Shown here: positions 51,495 through 59,924 of the stretch, one piece after another
Layout: each line of letters starts with the position of its first letter
How positions within the stretch are numbered: position 1 is the stretch's first letter
Origin: Paenibacillus sp. 481
GTDB taxonomy: Bacteria; Bacillota; Bacilli; Paenibacillales; Paenibacillaceae
Assembly: GCF_021223605.1 (NCBI RefSeq)
Contig: NZ_CP075175.1
Coordinates: 1,387,001 to 1,451,000, forward strand
Reading direction: 5' to 3'
Length of the DNA: 64,000 nt
Program-made: the position numbers and the translations under genes
Notes under the pieces: model-generated
Database searches by the model: none
Told to the model about the DNA's origin: nothing
What the model saw: only the letters and a program-made list of their open reading frames with translations

Positions 51495-54068
51495 TTACTC
51501 TTCGTCTTCTGGCTGTTGCTTCTCTAAACCAGCCGCTACTAAGGGATGGCTAGGATCCAATTTTGCACCATGTTCCTCTAGCAGCTTTTTAAGAGCCTCG
51601 CTATCGCGATGTTCACTTCTCTTTTCAAAGTAACTGTCTTGAGCATGGAAAAATAATGGGATGCCCTCTTTAATAAGCTCCGCTATTAAATCAATAGTAT
51701 ATTGTTGTGATTTTATTAATTCAGAATCTATATAATCATCAATAGCGGCCTTCCAATTTCCCATTGACTTGTATAAGTCACCTCGATTTTGATAGAGTAT
51801 ATGATTTCTAAAGAGCGAATCAATTTTCTGCATTTCTATTGATTTTGTAAAATCAGCCAATGCTCTGTTGAAGTAATCTTTCTTTGTAGCTCCTTTAGTC
51901 CCAATTCCAACTTCATAAAGTGAAATCCCGCGGATAGTATAAAGGCCAATAGTAATCTCCGATTCCGCACCGTGCTGGAATACATGTTCAATACCCTTCA
52001 AAGTTTTCATGTAATATTCATGCTTTTTTTCATCCTCGTCTTGAATACTTCTAGCATAATTTAAATATGATAAGACCAGAAGAAGATAATCTGAGGTATA
52101 TTTACTATTAACTTCATATCCCTTTTCGTAAAATTCGGCAGCCTGTAAATATCGTGATTTTACATAGAAGGTAAATGCGAGCTTGAAATAGTGTTGAGGA
52201 TCGATTTCTGTCTCCTTTGCAAATTGTTGAAGTTGCTTCTCGCAATCTTGCAGCTTTTCTTCACTATCTTCATTATCATCTTTGATGTGAGTAATCATAT
52301 CCCCAACCAATTGCCGAATAACAGCTTCATTTACACGCTCTGGAATCAGATTGACCATCCCATCCTCGGAAATGATCGCAATAACGCAAGGCTTGTTACG
52401 ATCTTTTAGTTTTTTTAAATAACGATATGCAGAATGAAACCTCGCACCACGACTTGCATCTCCTAGACTCTCATGTGCAAGCCCATCAAGAATCACGCCA
52501 ATAGCATGACAAGATCCAGTGGTATCAAAATAAATCGCACCGTCAATAGATGTAAGGTGTTTAATAAATGTCGGGCTTATTTCCGTCGGAAAAATTGGTG
52601 TAGACTGTTTTTGCAGCTTTTTCAACTCAGCTTCCGCAGTTTCAGGGTCTGTAATTACCACCATTGTACCGCTTTGCTGTTCAGTCGCTTTCTTAATGAC
52701 AAGCCCCAGTTTTTCAATTTGTTCATCTGTAACAGTGATAGACTCCGCGTTCTTAAATTGGCCCCTCATTGTTCGTTTAAACAGTTCAGATGTGAAGCCT
52801 CCTGACGCAATTACTGGGTTTTTAAATGATATACCTATTAACTTCTGAGGCACAATTTCTAAATTAGTGGTCATTTTAAATATCCTTGATTCATCTTCAG
52901 CAACAACACGAGCATCTGTACTTGGCTTTTCCTCAGTTGTTATAAGTAGCAAATCATATTTGGATAATCCCTTAAACTCTACTTTGAACACGAGATTATT
53001 GGCTAACTCGCTCCAGTTGATTGTCCCTACTCCATAAATGCCTTTGTCATCTGCAATCAAGTACAAATCGCTCTCATTGTTCGTAAGCTCAAGAAGCTTT
53101 CGGATGCGTCGGGCATCCTCTAATTGAATAGGTTGATGATTTTGAAACTTAATCGAGAAATGAATGAGATCACTGTTTGCCAGCAAATTCTCATTTATAA
53201 TTAACATACACCCAAAGGGGCTCTCACCCTCATACGTTCTTGTTGAAATGCCATCGATTTTTTCAAGCAAGTTGTTTATATAATTCTGGTTTCTCACCCT
53301 TTCCGATAAATCAATGTAATGACCAGAGACATTGCTTAAACTTTGCTCACATATGATAAACTCCTGAATTTTCCCAAAAAATAAACGGGCCATTCGCTGA
53401 AGGAACTGAGCACTATTTTCTTTATACTTGCTTTCAAGTTCAGTATCTTCATTAAGAAATAATAAATCGTTATCGCGAAATACCGTGTAGTAGTCTAGAA
53501 AATAATAATCTAGGACCATTCTAATAAAGGACATTTGTGGTCTTTCAAGAAAAATATTTCTTGTATTAGCATCGACATACTCAATTGATAGAATGTATTT
53601 CATCTGAGAAATTTCTTTATCTTGCTTAATAATAAAGGAGTTAGTGTATAAAATATTCCACTCATAAAAGTCTTGTTTAATCGGAGAAACATAATTTTTC
53701 CCCAAATCAACTCGATTCTCTAGGGCAGCTTCATCAGGTACACTAGAATTTTGACTTATTTCAGATGACTGAATTACTTCAAGCTCAACTTGACTTATAT
53801 CTGTATTCAGATTCTTCAGGGGGAGGCCAAGTTTTTTGAAAACCTCATCGGGTTCCTTAAATTCTTCTTGAATGACCTTCGTGTTTCGGCCACCTTCACC
53901 GCTTAACACACTTTTGACCCGAAGTGTTTTAATACAATTTCTCTTCTCATCTAATACGAGTGCATACAATTTCAAATCCAATCTATCATCAAGATTACGC
54001 AAAATTTGCTCCAGATTTCCATATACCGTCTTATTTATTTGTTCAAACTCCTTCAAAAAACCTACCAT
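51495..54068 (-). CDS. DAC (diadenylate cyclase)-domain protein with N-terminal sensor region and TPR tail
   Basis: An 857-aa protein. Residues 1-400 are an unrecognised, probably sensory region. Residues about 420-590 read as a DisA_N-type cyclase domain: TMVVITDP, the DGA motif at 509-511 (SIDGAIYFD), a GARFHSAYRY block at 541-550 where DisA has GTRHRTA, and AIISEDGMVNLIP. Residues about 620-800 are TPR-like. The RHR triplet of DisA/CdaA is RFH here, as expected of the divergent, sensor-linked DAC proteins. The likely role is making c-di-AMP or a related cyclic nucleotide that the SAVED partner senses. The gene looks more AT-rich than flanking core genes, suggesting transfer. ATG 54068 lies tight against AAAGG, so TTG 54056 is a possible alternative start. 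Confidence 0.8.
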   Translation of the reverse strand: MVGFLKEFEQINKTVYGNLEQILRNLDDRLDLKLYALVLDEKRNCIKTLRVKSVLSGEGGRNTKVIQEEFKEPDEVFKKLGLPLKNLNTDISQVELEVIQSSEISQNSSVPDEAALENRVDLGKNYVSPIKQDFYEWNILYTNSFIIKQDKEISQMKYILSIEYVDANTRNIFLERPQMSFIRMVLDYYFLDYYTVFRDNDLLFLNEDTELESKYKENSAQFLQRMARLFFGKIQEFIICEQSLSNVSGHYIDLSERVRNQNYINNLLEKIDGISTRTYEGESPFGCMLIINENLLANSDLIHFSIKFQNHQPIQLEDARRIRKLLELTNNESDLYLIADDKGIYGVGTINWSELANNLVFKVEFKGLSKYDLLLITTEEKPSTDARVVAEDESRIFKMTTNLEIVPQKLIGISFKNPVIASGGFTSELFKRTMRGQFKNAESITVTDEQIEKLGLVIKKATEQQSGTMVVITDPETAEAELKKLQKQSTPIFPTEISPTFIKHLTSIDGAIYFDTTGSCHAIGVILDGLAHESLGDASRGARFHSAYRYLKKLKDRNKPCVIAIISEDGMVNLIPERVNEAVIRQLVGDMITHIKDDNEDSEEKLQDCEKQLQQFAKETEIDPQHYFKLAFTFYVKSRYLQAAEFYEKGYEVNSKYTSDYLLLVLSYLNYARSIQDEDEKKHEYYMKTLKGIEHVFQHGAESEITIGLYTIRGISLYEVGIGTKGATKKDYFNRALADFTKSIEMQKIDSLFRNHILYQNRGDLYKSMGNWKAAIDDYIDSELIKSQQYTIDLIAELIKEGIPLFFHAQDSYFEKRSEHRDSEALKKLLEEHGAKLDPSHPLVAAGLEKQQPEDEE

Positions 54069-54381
54069 CCTTTCAAAAAGAGCCCCTTTTTATAATTCAA
54101 ACATAGAAATAATTACCTATTTATTTTAACATAGGATGTCATATTATTAGCTGATTTTTAGATATTTGATTGCATGTTCATCCCCTGACAACTCATGGAC
54201 TTCGAATAATCTATGAATGACTTTGTAAAAGTCAACCAAGCAAGCTATAATCTCCTCAACAACATCTATGTAGGAGGATTTCTTATGATGCATCCACAGA
54301 AAGTCCCTCGTTAGGCCCGTGGCCCGCCATTTATGCATTAGTGTGAACTCAACCAAACTATTAAAAGGGAGATACGCGCTA

Positions 54382-55164
54382 ATGATGAACATAAATGGCC
54401 CAATGAAAATGTCGCGAAGCGAAAGGCTTCAAACATGCCATGAGATTGCGGAGAGATTACATGAGGTTTACGGGGAGCGAATCATAGCCATCGGGGTCTA
54501 CGGCTCTGTTTCCAGAGGTACGGACGGCCCTTTCTCCGATATCGAGATGTTCTGTGTACTAGGCGAGCCTAGTGAGTCTAGTACGCCCATTGAATTCAGC
54601 TATGAATGGTCTTCGGGGCCTTGGAAAGCGGAAGTGAACGTGTGCAGCGCGGACGTACTGCTTGAAAACGCCTCTACGGTGGATGGCGAATGGCCGTTGA
54701 CGCACGGCCCTTTCTTTGCTCCACTTTGTCTATATGATCCGAAGGGCTTTTTTCCAACATTGAAGGAAGCCGCCGAATCACCAACCAAGGAGGATTTCAG
54801 GCATGCCATCAACGAAACACTTGTTGGTGAAATGTACGAGTTTATCGGCAAACTTCGAAACATACATCTGAATGGCCCTCACACCTACTTGCCCTACTTG
54901 GCTATGCAGTTTGCGCAGTACGGTGCGATGTTAGTGGGATTGCACAATCGGAAGCTGTTCACTACTGGCGCCATGGTTCTGCCAGAGGCATTGGAGCTGC
55001 CGAATCTCCCTGACGGATTCGATGATGTTGCGAGGATGGTCATGTCCGGTGAATTAACCGATTCGTCGAGGATCGTTGCAGCCTGTGAGCGTTTTTGGAG
55101 TGGTCTTGAGGAATGGGCTGTTGAAAATGGGTACGTCATTCATACCGCGCGAATTCCTTTCTGA
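54382..55164 (+). CDS. ANT(4')-I-like aminoglycoside nucleotidyltransferase
   Basis: A 260-aa protein resembling kanamycin nucleotidyltransferase (ANT(4')-Ia, about 253 aa) over its whole length. It has NGPMKMSRSERL at the start, GVYGSVSRGTDGPFSDIE (catalytic GS plus Asp/Glu), WKAEVNV, WPLTHG, LRNIHLNGPHTYLP, AMLVGLHNR and a terminal ARIPF. The enzyme transfers AMP from ATP to the 4'-hydroxyl of kanamycin, tobramycin or amikacin. ATG 54382 follows GGGAG by ten bases. It is divergent from the DAC-SAVED operon. Divergence from the plasmid form suggests an intrinsic chromosomal version. Confidence 0.92.
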   Translation: MMNINGPMKMSRSERLQTCHEIAERLHEVYGERIIAIGVYGSVSRGTDGPFSDIEMFCVLGEPSESSTPIEFSYEWSSGPWKAEVNVCSADVLLENASTVDGEWPLTHGPFFAPLCLYDPKGFFPTLKEAAESPTKEDFRHAINETLVGEMYEFIGKLRNIHLNGPHTYLPYLAMQFAQYGAMLVGLHNRKLFTTGAMVLPEALELPNLPDGFDDVARMVMSGELTDSSRIVAACERFWSGLEEWAVENGYVIHTARIPF

Positions 55165-55249
55165 GCAAACGAAGTAGCACAGCCACTCACGTCCAGCAAC
55201 ACGTGGCTGAACTGGATCGAACGGACCATCCGGCAGCCTATGTTGAACT

Positions 55250-55283
55250 GTCCCTTCCGCCATAACGGCGGAGGGACTTTGCT
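55250..55283 (+). terminator. Terminator of the ANT(4')-like gene
   Basis: Arms GTCCCTTCCGCC/GGCGGAGGGAC with one bulge and an ATAAC loop, followed by TTTGCTTT. Confidence 0.75.
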
Positions 55284-55369
55284 TTGTGCAGCTAAGCCGC
55301 CTCATAAGCAAAAGCCCCTCCAGATCACTCATCGCTATTCCCCAACACGGCTCCAATTACCACCTGCCA

Positions 55370-56428
55370 TTAACTCTGCAACTGATAAGCCTTGATCAAC
55401 ATCTGCGTGTTCTTCTCTTTTTCAACAATAAACTCATTCACGTAATCGTTGCCGTTCCGGCGGTTGAATGCATCCGCTAATGCAGCAATCTCTTGATCCA
55501 GCCAATCCAGCGTCACACGATCATCTTCAGCAAGCTTCCTTCTACGCTTTTTCCTATGCCACTCCCTGAGAAAAATGCGCACGGAGAGAAAATAATTAAA
55601 TTTATCCCAGCCCACTTTGCTTTCCAAACCGTAACGAATCGTGTCATTGTAGATTTTCACGGCCTTGTCCATACTTGTCACCGTATAAAACTCCAGCATC
55701 ATGCCATGCTCCTCGAGAAAGCGCGGTCCTTTAATGACCCGATATGCTTTCTTCGCAATCGAAGCAGCCTGCTCATACTCTTTCATTTTCAATAACGGGA
55801 TGATCACTTGGCTGAACGTATTTTGCGGTATCGTACTACAAACCATCTTGCCGTTGAGTATGGGCTTCACCGTTTGCAAGCCCTTCTTGACATGATTAAT
55901 GCGGAAGCTGTAGATGCCAAACATGTTCTGCTCACAAGCCTTGCAATCTGCCAAATCATCCCTAGGCGTAGACCGCCACAGTTTATAATATTGTGCAGCC
56001 TCTGAAATCATCCCTTGTGATAACAAGTAGTTCACTTTCTTATGATAGTAAGGCCGTAAATTATAACCGTATTTCAAGCATCGCTCTTTAAAATCCTCGA
56101 AAATGGAATCAACCTGCGCCAAGCTGAACTCGGGCATCCGCCACATATCGTTGATCACCCATTTATAATGCCACATCAAATAATACTGGGAGTACGCGCT
56201 AGGTGTACGATCATACTTCGACAAGCACCATGAGAAAGCGACTAGCATCCGCTCCAAGTAACCTATATCTACCGCGGCGGTCATATAGTCCATCCGGACG
56301 TTGTAAGCATCCTCTTCCGTCATATATCGGTCGGCAATTGCAATCATTTCCTCTAGAACAGCCAGTTTCTGCTTGCTATCCGGCATATCCCAGCTCACAC
56401 GTCTTAGTTCATTGAATCGATCCCTCAT
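55370..56428 (-). CDS. Helical-repeat partner of the divergent HSP90-like protein
   Basis: A 352-aa all-helical protein with TPR-like pairs (KLAVLEEMIAIADRYM, MISEAAQYYKLW, EYEQAASIAKKAYRVI). A CxxC pair (DCKACEQN) lies near residue 162, and a basic KKRRRKL stretch near 294. No known domain is certain. The ATG overlaps the stop of the HSP90-like gene by 4 bp, so the two are coupled. Many HSP90 partners are TPR proteins, so a cochaperone or client role is a reasonable inference. Confidence 0.7.
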   Translation of the reverse strand: MRDRFNELRRVSWDMPDSKQKLAVLEEMIAIADRYMTEEDAYNVRMDYMTAAVDIGYLERMLVAFSWCLSKYDRTPSAYSQYYLMWHYKWVINDMWRMPEFSLAQVDSIFEDFKERCLKYGYNLRPYYHKKVNYLLSQGMISEAAQYYKLWRSTPRDDLADCKACEQNMFGIYSFRINHVKKGLQTVKPILNGKMVCSTIPQNTFSQVIIPLLKMKEYEQAASIAKKAYRVIKGPRFLEEHGMMLEFYTVTSMDKAVKIYNDTIRYGLESKVGWDKFNYFLSVRIFLREWHRKKRRRKLAEDDRVTLDWLDQEIAALADAFNRRNGNDYVNEFIVEKEKNTQMLIKAYQLQS

Positions 56429-58206
56429 CGCCCCACCTCTGTTACCCCATCGAGACCCCGATTCATGAACTTCAACAGCGATTCATTCATCATCTTTAGC
56501 TCCGTCGGCCCCATCGCATAATTGCCTAACAACAAAGCTTGCGTGTAGAACAGCTCGATGCCAGCCTTCCGCAATTCAGGATCATGAGAAGCCATCACCT
56601 TACGCACCATCGGATTGTTGAAGTTATAACAAATGCGGGCATAATGTTGCCCGTACATTTCACTTCGAATCACGCGAACGACATCCGCAAAGAGCGGATT
56701 CGCCTCTTTTTCAGTCTCGTCCGTTATGTTCAAAAAATTCGTTTCCTGATCAGTGTTATACAACACTGGAATATCCGCAGGTTCGAACCATCTAGTCAAC
56801 GAACGACATTGAAATCTGTCCAGCAGCGCATCTGACTGTTCGAGAAACGGCTGCACATAAAGCTTCTCTTCACGATCCAGCTCTTCAAAGCGACTAGCGA
56901 ATTCCAAAATATGAAGAATATCCACCTCAACGTCCGCCACTTCCGTTACACGCCGCACAAGATCAAGATCGTGGACATATCCACCATTTACGACCAACAA
57001 ATTTTGCGCCTTCGCAACACGGGCAACTTGCCTGAACTCATCGAGTGAAGCCGTAATTAAAATCGACGAATGATCGCGCAAAATATCCGCCATTTTCATA
57101 TCACCGTAAGACGTCTCGAAGCTCAAATGCTTGATGAACAAAGAGTACAAATCGTCATCCTCCACGGCCATTGCTTTAATAGAAGCGTAGTGGACACGGA
57201 CAATTCGTTCGAACAGCTTCGGATCATTTTCGAATAAGTCGATTAAGTAGTTCTTAATACATTCCCCAAGCTCCGCTTGTACCGCAAAGAACAGATCGTT
57301 CTCCTGAAAAGCTTCCCTAGACGCCGTTGGGCGCAAGCTGTCGGTATTCATAATGCCATTTACGAAAAAGGCCCACGGCGGCAAGATGTTGCTCATTTTG
57401 TCGGATAGGAGCATATTTTTTAAATACACATGATGCTTCTTCTCATCCTGCAAACTAACCGCATACGGGAGAATATGTGCTATACCGGTAACACCGCCAA
57501 TTACAGACGTTAACGGGATAATATCCATAGGCTTGGAGTAATGGATACTTTCGATATAATCCAGCGCTTCTTGCTTGTCCATGTTCCATGGCGGGTTCGT
57601 GACGTTAACTTTGCGTTCGTATTTGTCTTCTATTAATAAGATCGGAATCGGCAAAAACTGCCCGTATTTCTCCAGCAGCTCGCTCACCTGGTAATACTCA
57701 AAATACTCCTCGTATTCCGGCTTAGCCTTCAAAAACACCGTCGTCCCAATGGGGACGTTCCGTTTGATTTTGTTGATCGAGTACGTTCCGTCCGGCTTCC
57801 CGCGCCATTCCAGCGCGTCACCTTCAAGCGCCGAACGCGTAATCAGCACAATCTCATCACTCACAACGAAACAAGACAACAGACCAACGCCAAACTGACC
57901 GATAAAATCGTCTGCGCCGTCCTGATCGCCCCTTTTGGTGGAGCTGCCGATTCTCGCAAGAAACTGCTCGATTTCTGATTCCGTCAGCCCGCAGCCATTG
58001 TCAGAGAACGATAGCGTATGAGCAGACGCAAATACTTCCACTTTTACCGTTTCATCAAAAGGTTGCCCCAGCCGTCTCCGCGCCGTAACCGCATCTACCC
58101 CGTTCTGAAGCAGCTCACGAATAAACACGCCAGGGTCCGAGTAGAGATGATTAGATAACAAATCTATGATGCCTTGCAAATTCACTTGAAAGTTCATATT
58201 AGTCAT
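56425..58206 (-). CDS. Divergent HSP90-family (HtpG-like) ATPase
   Basis: A 593-aa GHKL ATPase. The Bergerat fold has Asn35 in RELLQNGVDAV (RELISNASDA in classical HtpG), DNGCGLTE at 69-76 and GQFGVGLLSCF at 103-113. The middle domain carries the catalytic loop DSLRPTASREAFQ. The C-terminal region is shorter and unlike canonical HtpG. ATG 58206 follows GAGG; the frame up to 58242 lacks a site. It is clearly distinct from the ordinary HtpG that starts 4 kb downstream in this window. Its helical partner is translated directly after. Similar pairs exist in other bacteria as far as I recall, without an established role. Confidence 0.88.
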   Translation of the reverse strand: MTNMNFQVNLQGIIDLLSNHLYSDPGVFIRELLQNGVDAVTARRRLGQPFDETVKVEVFASAHTLSFSDNGCGLTESEIEQFLARIGSSTKRGDQDGADDFIGQFGVGLLSCFVVSDEIVLITRSALEGDALEWRGKPDGTYSINKIKRNVPIGTTVFLKAKPEYEEYFEYYQVSELLEKYGQFLPIPILLIEDKYERKVNVTNPPWNMDKQEALDYIESIHYSKPMDIIPLTSVIGGVTGIAHILPYAVSLQDEKKHHVYLKNMLLSDKMSNILPPWAFFVNGIMNTDSLRPTASREAFQENDLFFAVQAELGECIKNYLIDLFENDPKLFERIVRVHYASIKAMAVEDDDLYSLFIKHLSFETSYGDMKMADILRDHSSILITASLDEFRQVARVAKAQNLLVVNGGYVHDLDLVRRVTEVADVEVDILHILEFASRFEELDREEKLYVQPFLEQSDALLDRFQCRSLTRWFEPADIPVLYNTDQETNFLNITDETEKEANPLFADVVRVIRSEMYGQHYARICYNFNNPMVRKVMASHDPELRKAGIELFYTQALLLGNYAMGPTELKMMNESLLKFMNRGLDGVTEVGR

Positions 58207-58323
58207 GGCGATCCTCGTCATTTTGTATAGGATAACTTGCAATTTTTATTATATCAAAAGCGGAAGAATTTAGGTTGCGGGGTGGATATATTTTCATTCA
58301 TAGATGGCTCGCAAATAAAAACA

Positions 58324-58350
58324 AAACCACCCCTGACGATGGAGTGGCTG
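58324..58350 (-). terminator. Terminator of the transglutaminase-like gene
   Basis: The minus-strand stem AGCCACTCC/GGGGTGGTT with two G-U pairs, then TTGTTTTT, 25 bp past the stop. Confidence 0.8.
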
Positions 58351-58373
58351 TGATAATAAAATTGGATATGGAT

Positions 58374-58982
58374 TCAAATCTCTGTAGGCAGACCGTGAAG
58401 ATACATGTCAGCACAAGCTGTATGACTTTTCAGGGTCTCTATTGTCTGTGCGTTAGGATTCACATAGATGGTGGGATAATCAATTTCACCGTAATGTTCT
58501 CGTATCGAAAAAGCCAGCTGTTCCTTATCGACTGAGAACTGTGCGTCTACTCCCTTTTTGTTACCACGAGCATCTACTCTGATCCAGCGCTTTAACGATT
58601 GGATGTACACAGCATTTAGAGCATGAATGCAGTACCCTGTATCGGGTGTGTCACCTAAGGTGAGTCTTTGATAGCAAAATCCCGTAGGAATCCCTTTGCT
58701 CCTTAAAATGGCACATAGCAAGTTCGATTTTGCGTAGCAGATGCCTTCTTTAAAATAGAGTACCTCGGATGCTTTGCACGTAACGCGTGAGCTTTGAATG
58801 TCTATGGAGTGGTTGATTTGGTCACGGACAAATGCGAATGATTGTTGGATGAATTCGATTTCGTGTGTAGTGGATTCGTGGAGTTGGTCGGCTGTTTCTT
58901 TTATAGAGAGATGGTGATAGTCGATTTCTTCTGTGGCTGCCAAGTAATCAGCTAAGATGTTGGATTCACAGATTAATTGCAT
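58374..58982 (-). CDS. Soluble transglutaminase-like cysteine protein
   Basis: A 202-aa protein with a transglutaminase-core fold. Cys lies in EGICYAKSNLLCAILRS, His in CIHALNAVYI and Asp in WIRVDARGNK, in the usual order. There is no signal peptide or membrane helix, so it is cytosolic. The family includes peptidases and amidases such as peptide:N-glycanase relatives. It has its own terminator before the HSP90-like gene on the same strand, so it is probably a separate unit. The substrate is unknown. Confidence 0.85.
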   Translation of the reverse strand: MQLICESNILADYLAATEEIDYHHLSIKETADQLHESTTHEIEFIQQSFAFVRDQINHSIDIQSSRVTCKASEVLYFKEGICYAKSNLLCAILRSKGIPTGFCYQRLTLGDTPDTGYCIHALNAVYIQSLKRWIRVDARGNKKGVDAQFSVDKEQLAFSIREHYGEIDYPTIYVNPNAQTIETLKSHTACADMYLHGLPTEI

Positions 58983-59139
58983 TGGTTGTCACCTGTTGTC
59001 ACCTTTCGAATGTGAATTTGTATACCTCTCATTCAATGCTGCATGTTTTTTCGTTTGATTCGGGTGTTACGGATAAAAGAACATTTCCTGCTTCGTGACT
59101 AAGATAAGCGTTAGCACGAATTCCAATTTTACAAAACAC

Positions 59140-59682
59140 TTATAAGTTTTCCAAAAGTATTTCGCAGTTTTTTTCATGAATCTTATCTATAATTTTCACA
59201 AATGTATCGTAAGCATCTTTTATAGATTGTTCTGCGGATAAATTTTTGCACGTGATCTCATAGAAGCTATCAGTCGTTTCACTGACATCAATATAAACAG
59301 ATATATCTATATCTTCAAAATGATTCATAACAACTTTCTGCATCATCTCAAAATATTGTTCGATGCCGCATAAACTTCTCCATTTCGATGGTTGTAGAGT
59401 AGTAAGAATACCTATTTCACATTGATTCGATTCACTATCTTTGGATAATAAAAAATCTACGTCAATATCGCCTTTTTGAACGTCAACAATAATAGTTGAC
59501 ACTTCTTCTGGCAAGCTTCCAAGCTCTGTTAGTGATACCTTCTCATATGCATAATAGTCCTTAACATAAATTTCAGCCCAATTACCAATCAGATCGATAG
59601 AAACCTGAGTTGAACTAAAATGAATATTCTCTACCATAAGAGTTGCTTCTTTGGAGCCCTTCGTTTTTAAAATGGTAAACAC
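59140..59682 (-). CDS. Uncharacterised 180-aa protein
   Basis: An acidic alpha/beta protein with no recognised motif. It starts near FTILKTKGSK, with beta-rich text (STIIVDVQKGDIDVDFLLSK) and a helical C-terminus. GTG 59682 is nine bases from AGGAGAG; GTG 59691 abuts that site. AT content is higher than in the core genes, as in other genes of this island. The function is unknown. Confidence 0.55.
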   Translation of the reverse strand: MFTILKTKGSKEATLMVENIHFSSTQVSIDLIGNWAEIYVKDYYAYEKVSLTELGSLPEEVSTIIVDVQKGDIDVDFLLSKDSESNQCEIGILTTLQPSKWRSLCGIEQYFEMMQKVVMNHFEDIDISVYIDVSETTDSFYEITCKNLSAEQSIKDAYDTFVKIIDKIHEKNCEILLENL

Positions 59683-59924
59683 ATGAATCACCTCTCCTAG
59701 TCAGCGATATAAACAGAAATATTTTTCATGTTCGATGCTAGTAAGTTTCAATTGTAGTAATTGAATATATCATACCATATACTGGTTTATACGTTAACTG
59801 GTGTTTCCACACGGAAGTCCCACTTCTAAAACGCACAAAAAATCATTTACACACTTGGAGCCCAATGATAAAATCCAATTAATGTATTTATTTGGAACTT
59901 ATCTAGCCGAAGGAAGGTGAACAT

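Noticed and set aside
54147-54392. 81-codon minus-strand ORF upstream of the DAC gene
   Set aside because: It overlaps the promoter, ribosome site and start of the ANT(4')-like gene on the other strand, has no clear ribosome site and shows no recognised motif. A remnant of a real gene cannot be excluded.
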